In this document: piece by piece, positions 54,920 to 63,204 of the stretch
How the letters are laid out: each line of letters opens with the position of its first letter
Numbering within the stretch: the stretch's first letter is position 1
NCBI GenBank assembly: GCA_000317655.1
Contig: CP003940.1
Location: 558,001 to 622,000 of the forward strand
DNA: 64,000 nucleotides
DNA from: Cyanobacterium stanieri PCC 7202
GTDB taxonomy: Bacteria > Cyanobacteriota > Cyanobacteriia > Cyanobacteriales > Cyanobacteriaceae
Direction: 5' to 3'
Notes under the pieces: generated by a model
What the model saw: the letters and a program-made list of their open reading frames with translations, nothing else
What the model was told of the DNA's origin: nothing
The model's database searches: none
Program-made: the position numbers and the translations under genes

Positions 54920-57130
54920 TTATTCTTCGCTCTCATCTACGGGTAAAGTTGACTCTAACTCAGCCGAGGAATTTCGCTTATTTTTGGTATCGATGAGTTT
55001 TTCCATCAATTTTAACCAATTTTCTTCCTCTGGGGTCAATTCTTGGTTAATAAGGGTGTCTGAGATGGATTTTTGTTGGGGGGTGGAGATCGTTAAAATG
55101 GGCAAATTACATAGTTGTGGTAAATCCCATTTCCATAATTTTAGGGTGTGATCGTCACTGGCGGTAATGATAAAAGTGCGATCGCCACTTATCTTGACAT
55201 GACGAATAGGTTTTTGATGAGTTTTTAGCACTCCCATGGGGGTGCCATCGGGCAAACTCCATAATCTGATGGTATTGTCTCGGCCTCCCGTGGCAAGAAG
55301 ATTACCATCTCCGCTTATATCCTGACACCAAATAGACTGCTGATGCCCTTCGAGGGTGGCTTTGAGGTTTCCTGTGGCTAACTGCCAAACCTTGATAGTA
55401 GTATCCTCGCTGACGGTAACTAAATATTTGCCATCAGAGGTAATACTGACTTGCCATATCGTGCTATCATGCCCCTCTAGGGTGGCTTTATTTTCCCCCG
55501 TAGATAAAGACCATAGTTTGACAGTACCATCTTTACTTGCCGTGGCAAGGGTTTCATTAAAAGGACAAATGGCAAGGGATGTAATGGCGCCTTGATGCCC
55601 TGTGAAGACATACTGATTTTCTCCATCAGGCAGACTCCATACCCTGACGCTATGATCGTTTTTTCCTCCCCCACCCACCAAAAATTTATCATTGGGGCTG
55701 ATAAGGGTGCATTCTACCTCTGTCTTAAACCCTGTGAGAGTTTTATAAAGTTTTCCTGACGGATATTGCCAAAGACGAATTTCTCGATAACTAGCACTGG
55801 CAATCAGTTTACAATCACTGGTCATGGATAATGACCAAACCGAGGCGGCATTGGCAGACAAATTAGTTAAATTATTGCCCTCGGGGATGCGCCATACCGA
55901 TACGGTTTTATCTCGGCTACCACTGGCGAGGGTGATGCCATCATCACTAAGGGCGAGGGTTGTTACTCCCTTGATGTGTCTTTTTAGGCTGGTAATTTGT
56001 TCTCCTGTGTGGGTATGCCAGAGTTTAATTTCTTCTCCCCCTGCACTAATCAATATTTTATTATCTGGGGTAAGGGCGATCGCACTTATTTTATTTTCAT
56101 GGTCGTAGGTATAAACACAACGAACTAATTTACCTTGAGGAATTGACTTACCCTTAATTTTGAGGGTAAAGTTGAGTATATCGTTAAATACCCCCTTCTC
56201 CTCGGGGGCATCGGGCAACCAACGGTTATTTTTGAGGGTTTTCACAATTTCCCGACTCCATCTCACTGGTACTACTGTTACCAATTGCCAGAGAATATCC
56301 CAATTTCTACCCGAAGCCAATACGTCTAAAATTCTTTTCCATCTATCAGCGGATATACTTTCTACCCTTCTTCCTTCTTTTCCTCCTAATATCATCCATA
56401 ACCATTCCAATCGTTTTAAACCAATGCCATGGCTATCAATTCTCGTCTGTAAATCCTCGGAGGCAGTATAGTAAATTTCCTCCAAAAGAGCATAATTTGG
56501 ATCAATTTCTTGATAACGCTCCCATTGCTGAGTAAAATAATAAAACAAGGCAGATTGTGAGGGTTCTACGGGGCGATAATTTACCTCTACCGCAATGTCT
56601 AAGGCATCCTGATTATTTTCTTCACTCGCCAAACGACAAACATGGGCTTGTAAATCTTCATCTTTGAGGGATAATAACCATTCCCTTGCTTTTTCGGCGA
56701 TGTCTTTATCTTTGTCGTTTAATAAATTGAGGAGAATTTCGACTACTTCGATTTTGTTTTCTTCTTCTAATATCCCTTGCCACCCAAGACAAACTGCCGT
56801 TAAAACCCTTAGAGAAAGAGGTTGATAAGCAACCCATCCCTTTAACTTAATTAATTTTGTTAATTCAATTTCTCGATTATCTGCCCACAATTGACAGACG
56901 GCATTTATTAAAGATTTATCCTGTAGTTTGATTTGTCTGAGGGTGTTTAATACACCGTTTCTGACATTCTTGTCCTCACTAAAAATCAAAGCCTTGGTTA
57001 ATATTTCAATAGATTGAGGAGTTTTAATGGTTGATAATTCTTTAATGGCCTGTTGTCTAATGCGATCGCCCAGCAGGGGAATTTCGCTATATAATTTAGA
57101 CTCTAGTTTAGTTAGTTTTTCTGTATCCAT
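54920..57130 (-). CDS. HEAT-repeat / WD40-repeat protein
   Basis: A protein of 736 residues. The N-terminal half (1-330) is all helical with HEAT-like pairs (IRQQAIKELSTIKTPQSIEILTKAL, NVRNGVLNTLRQIK). The C-terminal half (about 340-650) is a WD40 propeller with seven or more blades; the clearest repeats are GHQGAITSLAICPFNETLATA-SKDGTVKLWSL, GHDSTIWQVSITSDGKYLVTV-SEDTTIKVWQL and GHQQSIWCQDISGDGNLLATG-GRDNTIRLWSL. No enzymatic domain is present, so a scaffold or sensor role is likely. It lies 129 bp from the end of a Tn3-type element. Confidence 0.85.
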   Translation of the reverse strand: MDTEKLTKLESKLYSEIPLLGDRIRQQAIKELSTIKTPQSIEILTKALIFSEDKNVRNGVLNTLRQIKLQDKSLINAVCQLWADNREIELTKLIKLKGWVAYQPLSLRVLTAVCLGWQGILEEENKIEVVEILLNLLNDKDKDIAEKAREWLLSLKDEDLQAHVCRLASEENNQDALDIAVEVNYRPVEPSQSALFYYFTQQWERYQEIDPNYALLEEIYYTASEDLQTRIDSHGIGLKRLEWLWMILGGKEGRRVESISADRWKRILDVLASGRNWDILWQLVTVVPVRWSREIVKTLKNNRWLPDAPEEKGVFNDILNFTLKIKGKSIPQGKLVRCVYTYDHENKISAIALTPDNKILISAGGEEIKLWHTHTGEQITSLKRHIKGVTTLALSDDGITLASGSRDKTVSVWRIPEGNNLTNLSANAASVWSLSMTSDCKLIASASYREIRLWQYPSGKLYKTLTGFKTEVECTLISPNDKFLVGGGGKNDHSVRVWSLPDGENQYVFTGHQGAITSLAICPFNETLATASKDGTVKLWSLSTGENKATLEGHDSTIWQVSITSDGKYLVTVSEDTTIKVWQLATGNLKATLEGHQQSIWCQDISGDGNLLATGGRDNTIRLWSLPDGTPMGVLKTHQKPIRHVKISGDRTFIITASDDHTLKLWKWDLPQLCNLPILTISTPQQKSISDTLINQELTPEEENWLKLMEKLIDTKNKRNSSAELESTLPVDESEE

Positions 57131-57258
57131 TGAAGCCCATCCACAATCATTTCATAGCCTATTATACTAATTTCTAGGTTGGGAAAAACAATTAACTCTC
57201 AGCAGAAAAATCAAGGAGACACATAATTATTGCTCGAATTTTATTTTACTGATTATAT

Positions 57259-57302
57259 GGGGTAAAGCTAGGGAAGTTGCAAAATCGGCAAAGTAGCTGA
57301 AA
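57259..57302. repeat. Left terminal inverted repeat of Tn3-type element
   Basis: 44 bp; differs from the right end only at one T/C position. The recombinase gene stops 6 bp inside it. Confidence 0.9.
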
Positions 57303-57307
57303 ATCAA

Positions 57308-58015
57308 TCAGAGAGGGAACTTAGACATAACGTTGTCATAAGCAGACTGAGCTTCATTTAAACTTAAACGAGAATAAACTTCTAACGACTGTCGAGAAGA
57401 ATGACCAGAATAGGGTTGAATTAAAGCATCATCAATTCCTTGTTTTTTCAGCCAAGTCAACAAAAAATGTCGTAATTGATAAGGTGAAATGGAATGATCT
57501 AATTCTGCTTGGTGCGCATACTTCGTCAAAATCTTTCTGATTCCACGATCGCTATATTTTTGATGTCGATTAGACTCGAATAAATAATTAGCTCTTTTAC
57601 CCTTCATCTTATCAACGTGCATAGCCAAAACTTCCTTAAAAGAAATAGGAAACGGAACTATTCTATCCTTTCTCCCTTTCCCTGAATTAATCCGAATTTG
57701 ACAACGATCAAAATCCACATCTTCCAATCGAATATTAACTAACTCCAATACTCTTACACCCGTATAGAGAAAAGTCTTAATAATCACCATATCCTGCACA
57801 TTACGAGTTTTCCAAACAGCTTGATAATATTTATGCAACTCTTCTTCGGTGGGAACTTTAGGCAGTTTCTTTTCAGAATGAGTTACCTCAATATTTAACT
57901 CAGTACGCAGATGGCAAAAAATACTTTTAAGATAATTGTAATCAGGATGTTCATCCCTTAATAACTTAGCGATAGCCCTAGCTTTAACTTTAGCACTGGT
58001 ACGTTTCATGATCAT
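57308..58015 (-). CDS. Tyrosine recombinase (TnpI-like)
   Basis: 235 residues, shorter than typical TnpI/Xer proteins because the N-terminal core-binding domain is minimal. Catalytic positions visible: Arg88 ([16 protein letters not shown]), Lys in SGKGRKDR (113-116), Arg182 ([14 protein letters not shown]), His205 (PYSGHSS) and nucleophile Tyr214 (LEVYSRL). The usual first His of HxLRH is Tyr179 here. The start overlaps the transposase stop (ATGA). In Tn4430-type transposons TnpI resolves cointegrates, which fits its place here. The frame is intact, so the protein may still be made. Confidence 0.85.
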   Translation of the reverse strand: MIMKRTSAKVKARAIAKLLRDEHPDYNYLKSIFCHLRTELNIEVTHSEKKLPKVPTEEELHKYYQAVWKTRNVQDMVIIKTFLYTGVRVLELVNIRLEDVDFDRCQIRINSGKGRKDRIVPFPISFKEVLAMHVDKMKGKRANYLFESNRHQKYSDRGIRKILTKYAHQAELDHSISPYQLRHFLLTWLKKQGIDDALIQPYSGHSSRQSLEVYSRLSLNEAQSAYDNVMSKFPL

Positions 58016-58603
58016 CCTAACCCCTCCTCCACCTTAAGCACAAGTCGCTCATTCATATCCAAATGAAATGTACCATAAGGATTGATATGACTATAAATAA
58101 GAGGCGTTAAAGCACGTTGGTCATTTTTTGTTAGTTGATTATGCCAACTGGAACTGGTTAAAACTTCTTGTATCATTAAAGTATTGATATAAATTAAGCA
58201 TACTTGTAATAAATGCAGAGATAAAACCGCCAATAACTGTTCAGTTGGTTGATTAGTAGAAATTTCCCCACTCTTACCATAGAAAATAAAACCATTAGTA
58301 CTATTCCAGTTTTCCACCACATTTAAACCAGCATTAATCTCTTGCCGTAACTCCTCTGACTGTAAGTATCGACATAAGAAAATAGTTTTAATTACCTTTC
58401 CCAATTCTCCTAAAGCCTGATAAGTAGGATGTTTTACATTGGCACGGGTAAAACGACGTAAAATCGCTTCGGGTTCAGCAATACCTAATCTTAACGGCAA
58501 AACCAATTCGTTTTGCTCCTGTTTTATTTCTTAATAATGCTATTTCAGGTGGTAACAAAGTCCAATATTCAATTAGTTCTTCTACTTCCCAATTTTGTTT
58601 CAA
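58012..58603 (-). pseudogene. tnpA: Tn3-family transposase tnpA, internally deleted
   Basis: The minus strand starts at TTG 58603 with LKQNWEVEELIEYWTLLPPE and continues to [10 protein letters not shown], which matches TnpA N-termini. At about 58500 it jumps, with a frame change, to [21 protein letters not shown] and the TnpA C-terminus ([39 protein letters not shown]). A full TnpA is near 1000 residues; only about 200 remain, and the catalytic Asp residues are gone. The short ORF 58012-58506 is the C-terminal part. Confidence 0.85.
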
Positions 58604-58817
58604 CTAATATTACGCTCCTCTAATAAATTATTTCGCTTTTAGGTAGAGTCGGAACTTATTTACTATAACTATATCCCAAAAGGCTTTTTTTAACCTTTAT
58701 ATTTCAAAAAAAATCATAAAGTGTCATCTCTAAATAAAATTAGGAACTTTGTCACAGTTAATCTGTAGTATTCAAGAAGTATTGTGAAACTATTATATAA
58801 CCTTTACAATAACAGAG

Positions 58818-58861
58818 TTTCAGCTACTTTGCCGATTTTGCAGCTTCCCTAGCTTTACCCC
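58818..58861. repeat. Right terminal inverted repeat of Tn3-type element
   Basis: TTTCAGCTACTTTGCCGATT to CTTTACCCC, the inverse of the left end. The 214 bp between it and the tnpA relic would be where a resolution site lies; GTCACA and TGTGA motifs occur there (58751-58795), but I cannot define the site. Confidence 0.9.
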
Positions 58862-59240
58862 TATATGCAGTTTGTTACAACTGAGATATTTTGTAACTAA
58901 AGTTTACACAAACGGAGTAAACCTAAAAATAAGTTAAAAATAAATGTTTTTTGGATCACAAAAGTGTTATGGTATTAGTATAAGGAAAAAAAGGAGGAGA
59001 AAATTTAGTAAGCAACAATTAACAAGTTATTTTCTGCCTTAAAGATATAAATATTTCCTAAAAAGCAATTAAAGAAAATATTTGCAATAGTCTTTTATGG
59101 TCAAAAAAGAATCTAACTTAAAGGAAATGAGAGAAAAACTAGCTAATATCTCTTGATTTGAAAAAAGAGAAAGCAAAAAAAATATCCAACATCAACACAA
59201 GTTGAGATATTAATATTGTGCGTAAAATGGAGTATAAATT
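58862..59240. promoter_or_regulatory. lrtA: Long upstream region of lrtA
   Basis: About 375 bp between the transposon end and lrtA. It holds a purine-rich AAGGAGGAGAAAA (about 58990-59003) with no start codon behind it, and a 5-codon ATG-TAA frame at 58970-58984. Cyanobacterial lrtA transcripts are known for long leaders that govern light and dark stability, so this may be leader sequence. The transposon inserted just upstream may have trimmed the promoter region. Confidence 0.4.
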
Positions 59241-59819
59241 ATGAAACTATTAATTCAAGGAAACAACATCGAAGTCACTGATTCTATCCATAATTATGTA
59301 GAGGAAAAACTAGAAAAAGCAGTCAAACATTTCCAAAATTTAGCTAGTAAAGTGGATGTTCACTTATCGGTTGCCCGTAATGCTCGTATTAGTAATAAGC
59401 ATAAAGCAGAGGTGACTGTGTATGCCAACGGTACTATTATCAGAGCCCAAGAAAATAGTGAAAACTTATATGCCAGTATTGATTTAGTTTCCGATAAAAT
59501 TACTCGTCAATTACGCAAATATAAAGAAAAAAATCTCGACAAAAAAATCCACCCTGTGGAAAAAACCGTGGAAGCCATTGAAGAAAAACCCGTGGAAGAT
59601 AGTTTAATTGGCGATCGCCATGTAGAACTTCCTGCAGAGGTAGTGAGAATGAAATATTTTGCCATGGAGTCCATGAGTATAGAAGAAGCCAAAGAGCAAT
59701 TACAATTAGTTGACCATGACTTCTATATGTTCCGCAACAAAGAAACTAACGAAATTAACGTTATCTATATCAGAAACCATGGTGGTTTCGGAGTAATTCA
59801 ACCCCGAGCCAATAAATAA
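59241..59819 (+). CDS. lrtA: Ribosome hibernation factor, long form (LrtA)
   Basis: A protein of 192 residues. The N-terminal domain (1-100: [63 protein letters not shown]) is the ribosome-binding HPF/YfiA fold. A linker (105-130) and a C-terminal dimerisation domain follow ([43 protein letters not shown]). The long form makes 100S ribosome dimers in the dark or under stress. In cyanobacteria it is the light-repressed transcript LrtA. A strong terminator follows. Confidence 0.95.
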   Translation: MKLLIQGNNIEVTDSIHNYVEEKLEKAVKHFQNLASKVDVHLSVARNARISNKHKAEVTVYANGTIIRAQENSENLYASIDLVSDKITRQLRKYKEKNLDKKIHPVEKTVEAIEEKPVEDSLIGDRHVELPAEVVRMKYFAMESMSIEEAKEQLQLVDHDFYMFRNKETNEINVIYIRNHGGFGVIQPRANK

Positions 59820-59849
59820 ACTCTTGATCCGAGCTTTATTGTGATGCTC

Positions 59850-59874
59850 AAGCCCCCCACGGGGGCTTTTTTTT
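59850..59874 (+). terminator. Rho-independent terminator after lrtA
   Basis: AAGCCCCC-CAC-GGGGGCTT followed by eight T's, 30 bp after the stop. Confidence 0.9.
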
Positions 59875-60346
59875 GTGCAAATAAGATCAAATCCCTAATT
59901 TTTTGTAACAATTTTGTTAAATTTTTTACCAAAAGATTATTTATAATTAATTTTTTCTTAAAAATCTAAAAAAGCCGAAAATATATTTTTTGTTAATAAC
60001 AAACTAAGGTAGTTGTATGTAAATATTACCGTAGTATAAATTAATTAAACCCTCATCCAGATTGAATTATAACCTCTCACTGCTGTTTTTAACTCAATAT
60101 TTTTTTTAAAAAGTATTCTACAAGACAATATAAAAATAATTAATAGAAAATCAGCTTTAGCATTAATAAATCTTTATCAACCATCGGTAATAACAAGTAA
60201 GTGTTTATCTTTTCTTTTTAAAAAAAAGCAGTAATTTTGCTGTTGTGTAAACCCAAAATATTAAATACGATGTAATTGTGTCATCAAAGATTCGTTAGCC
60301 TAACTGAATTGCCAAGACGAAAATGTAATTGTGAGAGTGTAAAAAA
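59875..60346. promoter_or_regulatory. Upstream region of the sigF-type gene
   Basis: About 470 bp of very AT-rich sequence between the lrtA terminator and the sigma factor gene. I see no hairpin, repeat or ORF that stands out. The promoter must lie here. Confidence 0.4.
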
Positions 60347-61123
60347 ATGCCTATAAAATCTGCTACTCAATACAAAACAGAAAACGAAGAATTATTCTCT
60401 CTTTACTCTAAAGATCAAAGTAAAAGAGTTCGTAATCGTATCGTTGAGTTAAATTTAGGTTTGGTAAAAAAAGAAGCCTCCCACTGGACTAACCAATGTC
60501 AGGAAAACTTTGAAGATTTATTACAAGTTGGTAGTCTTGGGCTGTTAAGGGCGATCGAAAGATTTGACGTAGAAAAGGGCTATGCCTTTAGTTCCTTTGC
60601 AACCCCTTATATTCGGGGTGAAATTCAACATTATTTAAGAGATAAAGGTAATTCTGTTAGGATTCCCCGCCGTTGCCAAGAGCTAAAAAATAAAGCCAAT
60701 CGCATCGTTAGACAACTAAGGGAAGAATTGAATCGTCAACCCAATGACCGTGAAATTGCCAGTAGACTAGGAGTATCCCTTGGGGAATGGCAAGAAGTAA
60801 AATTGGCTCATAGAAATAGAGAGCCTTTGAGTTTGGATGCAAAAACCAGTAATGATGAAGATAAAAGCACCCTTGGGGAAATGCTTCCTGATCATCAATA
60901 CCATAGTTTCCAGTTGGTAGAAGAAGATAAAATAAGAATCCAAAGCGCTTTATCTCAGTTGGAAGATACTACTCGCAAAGTATTGGAATTTGTTTTTTTA
61001 CAAGATTTAACTCAAAAAGAAACCGCCGAACGTTTGGGGGTGAGTGTGATTACTGTTTCCCGTCGCATTAAAAAGGGTATTAGCAGTATGAGAGGAATGA
61101 TTAAAGAGGATGAATTTGAGTAA
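60347..61123 (+). CDS. sigF: Group 3 RNA polymerase sigma factor (SigF type)
   Basis: A protein of 258 residues. Region 2 (LGLVKKEASHWTNQCQENFEDLLQVGSLGLLRAIERFDVEKGYAFSSFATPYIRGEIQHYLRD), region 3 (RIPRRCQELKNKANRIVRQLREELNRQPNDREIASRLGVS) and region 4 (LEDTTRKVLEFVFLQDLTQKETAERLGVSVITVSRRIKKG) are all present, and there is no region 1.1. This is the SigB/F/G branch; the cyanobacterial member is SigF, which in Synechocystis controls pili and motility. No anti-sigma gene is adjacent. Confidence 0.88.
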   Translation: MPIKSATQYKTENEELFSLYSKDQSKRVRNRIVELNLGLVKKEASHWTNQCQENFEDLLQVGSLGLLRAIERFDVEKGYAFSSFATPYIRGEIQHYLRDKGNSVRIPRRCQELKNKANRIVRQLREELNRQPNDREIASRLGVSLGEWQEVKLAHRNREPLSLDAKTSNDEDKSTLGEMLPDHQYHSFQLVEEDKIRIQSALSQLEDTTRKVLEFVFLQDLTQKETAERLGVSVITVSRRIKKGISSMRGMIKEDEFE

Positions 61124-61194
61124 AAGGCATTGCTTAATCATGGTATGAAATATAACTGAATGACAGTAAAAATTGAGATGTGAAAATCTTATTA

Positions 61195-61229
61195 CTGTTC
61201 CCTGTTCCCCGTTCCCGATTCCCTGCCCC
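61195..61229. repeat. 7-nt tandem repeat tract (CTGTTCC type)
   Basis: Five heptads: ctgttcc, ctgttcc, ccgttcc, cgattcc, ctgcccc, in the 198 bp gap after sigF. It is the complement-type relative of the GGGAATA tract at 2548-2575. Confidence 0.6.
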
Positions 61230-61321
61230 CATGAGAAATCATATCTAAAATCAGCAACGTCGATTAAAATATTTAGTAGGATTATTGGTAAGATAATCTA
61301 TTAAAATTAACTTTTTTTCCT

Positions 61322-62167
61322 ATGAATAAAATATCTATTTTATTTCTCTCTAGTTTAATTTTGCTGGGGGGGTGTACCATTCCCACGGAGGAGGATGATT
61401 TTTCTACAAGTTTCCCTCCTCCTACCCCTGTAGAAGAGCCTGACGATGATTTGGATGATGTTGATCCTTCTGTGGTTGGCACGGTGGGGGGTATTATTCC
61501 CTCGACAGATCCTACTAATCGTTTAAGACAAATTCAGGAGGGAAGAAATGATCCTTTTGCTTTACCTACTCCCCGTGTGAGTATTCAAAGGGTACCTGTT
61601 CCTGATGCCGAAACAGCTGTGAATGGTACGACTCCGAGCGCCCCTACCCCTACCCCTGGTCCTAATGGTGTTACTCCCGGTCAACCGGGTGTTAATGGTG
61701 TCAGCCCTGGTGTTATGCAACCTGATGGTAGTATTCTCAGACCTGATGGGGTTGTAGTTCAACCTGATGGTAGTATTGTTAGACCTGATGGTACTGTGAT
61801 TCCTCCCGATGCTAATGGACAATTGGAACCACCTCCACCTCCACCACCGACTTTTGCCGAAAGAATTGTTATTTCTGGGGTGATGGATATGGAAGGTCAA
61901 AGAGTGGCTATTATTTCTACTCCAGAGGGCGGTTCTACTCGTTCTGTGAGGGTGGGAGAGTCTATTATGGGTAGTGATGGTATGGTGATGGTGAGAGCTA
62001 TTAATATTAATCGTCCTAGTGGTCAATCGGTGAGATTGAAGGAGGATTTATATTTTGTGGACAGAAATCTCGGTGCCTTTGAGGGATCTGTGGTTTTTGA
62101 GGAAATGGGTAAACAGGTGGTTCGCCGAGTTGGGGAAATGGTTCCCGATGGCGCTGATAATTCCTAG
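61322..62167 (+). CDS. Lipoprotein with PDG heptapeptide repeats
   Basis: A protein of 281 residues. The signal peptide with lipobox LLGGC gives a lipidated Cys18. Residues 20-130 are acidic then Pro-rich. Residues 133-167 hold five 7-residue repeats of the form [QR]PDG[STV][IV][LV] (QPDGSIL, RPDGVVV, QPDGSIV, RPDGTVI, PPDANGQ), then a polyproline run. The C-terminal 100 residues (RIVISGVMDMEGQRVAIIS, VRVGESIMGSDGMVMVRAI) look like a small beta domain, somewhat like pilus or secretin lipoproteins. Its place after a sigF-type gene makes an envelope or pilus role possible (inference). Confidence 0.7.
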   Translation: MNKISILFLSSLILLGGCTIPTEEDDFSTSFPPPTPVEEPDDDLDDVDPSVVGTVGGIIPSTDPTNRLRQIQEGRNDPFALPTPRVSIQRVPVPDAETAVNGTTPSAPTPTPGPNGVTPGQPGVNGVSPGVMQPDGSILRPDGVVVQPDGSIVRPDGTVIPPDANGQLEPPPPPPPTFAERIVISGVMDMEGQRVAIISTPEGGSTRSVRVGESIMGSDGMVMVRAININRPSGQSVRLKEDLYFVDRNLGAFEGSVVFEEMGKQVVRRVGEMVPDGADNS

Positions 62168-62202
62168 ATCTTAAGTTAAATTTATTGTGTGCAGGAGTAA
62201 AT

Positions 62203-62466
62203 ATGGAAAGAGTACAAAGAAAAATTAAGTGCGATCGCCTCCCATTGGCAATTTATAGGGAAGTAGCGGCGCATATCAGACAAATAGAAGGCATTGATGT
62301 TAGTTTATTAGAACAAACCTCCAAGGATTTTGACTATCGACAAAGTCAGGTGGGAGGGTTATTAATAGAATATGATGGGGATCTCCCTACCAAGGCAACA
62401 GAGCAACTAGAGTCGATTTTGGCTTACTATGCTAGTAAGTATAATTCATGGTCGAACCTTACTTAA
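62203..62466 (+). CDS. Conserved small cyanobacterial protein
   Basis: 87 residues from ATG 62203, with GCAGGAG 6 nt upstream; the longer frame from 62185 is less likely. It is a soluble alpha/beta protein: IKCDRLPLAIYREVAAHIRQIEGIDVSLLEQ, DFDYRQSQVGGLLIEYDG, ATEQLESILAYYASKYN. I recognise no named domain. It is followed 3 nt later by the ABC ATPase gene, so both are probably translated from one transcript. Confidence 0.7.
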   Translation: MERVQRKIKCDRLPLAIYREVAAHIRQIEGIDVSLLEQTSKDFDYRQSQVGGLLIEYDGDLPTKATEQLESILAYYASKYNSWSNLT

Positions 62467-62469
62467 GTA

Positions 62470-63204
62470 ATGGATAATAAAGATTCTAGTTTAGATAATT
62501 GTTTAATTAAGTTAGAAAATATTTATAAAATTTATGGCAGTGGTAACACCGAAGTGGTTGCCCTGTCAGCGGTGAATCTTATCATTGAGTCAGGGGAATA
62601 TTGTTCTATTATGGGAACCTCTGGCTCTGGAAAATCCACCATGATGAATATTCTAGGTTGTTTGGATCGACCGACTAGGGGAGAATACTATTTGAATGGG
62701 GATAACGTAGCTTCTTTGTCTTCTCGACAGTTGGCAGTAATTCGTAATCAAAAAATTGGTTTTGTTTTCCAACAGTTTCACCTTTTACCCCAACTAAGTG
62801 CTTTAGACAATGTCATCCTACCCATGAAGTATGCAGGAGTAACCACAGAACAACAAAGAGCTAGAGCCGTAGAAGCCCTAACCAAGGTAGGCTTAGAAAA
62901 TCGTCTGTACAATCGCCCTAATCAGCTTTCGGGAGGACAACAACAGCGAGTGGCGATCGCCCGTGCCATTGTCAATAAACCCTTAATTCTCCTTGCGGAC
63001 GAACCCACAGGGGCATTAGATTCAGAAACCACCAAAGAGGTGATGAAAATATTTGCCGACCTAAACCAAGAAGGAATGACCATTATCCTTGTCACCCACG
63101 AACATGAAGTAGCCCAACTAACCCATCGAATCATTCAGTTTTCCGATGGTAAAATCATCCAGAACAATCAAAGGACTCTTTCCCTAAATCATAAACCCCT
63201 TTAA
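62470..63204 (+). CDS. ABC transporter ATP-binding protein (MacB/LolD type)
   Basis: A protein of 244 residues. Walker [11 protein letters not shown]-loop [14 protein letters not shown], signature [14 protein letters not shown], Walker [12 protein letters not shown] and the H-loop VTHEHEVA are complete. The sequence belongs to the MacB/LolD/DevA group that drives lipoprotein or small-molecule export by a mechanotransmission permease. No permease gene is next to it. The last 4 nt overlap the convergent hybrid-kinase gene. Confidence 0.9.
   Translation: MDNKDSSLDNCLIKLENIYKIYGSGNTEVVALSAVNLIIESGEYCSIMGTSGSGKSTMMNILGCLDRPTRGEYYLNGDNVASLSSRQLAVIRNQKIGFVFQQFHLLPQLSALDNVILPMKYAGVTTEQQRARAVEALTKVGLENRLYNRPNQLSGGQQQRVAIARAIVNKPLILLADEPTGALDSETTKEVMKIFADLNQEGMTIILVTHEHEVAQLTHRIIQFSDGKIIQNNQRTLSLNHKPL

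Larger units (their letters stand above)
57259..58861. mobile_element. Decayed Tn3-family element (44-bp inverted repeats, TATAT target duplication)
   Basis: Terminal inverted repeats at 57259-57302 (GGGGTAAAGCTAGGGAAGTT and on to CTGAAA) and 58818-58861 match at 43 of 44 positions. They begin with GGGG, as Tn3-type ends do. The flanks carry a 5 bp direct repeat TATAT (57254-57258 and 58862-58866), the size Tn3 elements generate. Inside are a tyrosine recombinase gene and a transposase gene with a large internal deletion, so the 1603 bp unit cannot move by itself. The intact TSD shows that it inserted as one unit. Confidence 0.9.

Noticed and set aside
58012-58506. Reading 58012-58506 as a complete small gene
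   Set aside because: It is the C-terminal end of a Tn3 transposase; the matching N-terminal piece is found just upstream in another frame, so it is a pseudogene remnant.
61562-62026. 154-codon minus-strand frame rich in Thr, His, Asn and Arg
   Set aside because: It is antisense to the repeat region of the lipoprotein gene; its odd composition comes from that repeat.
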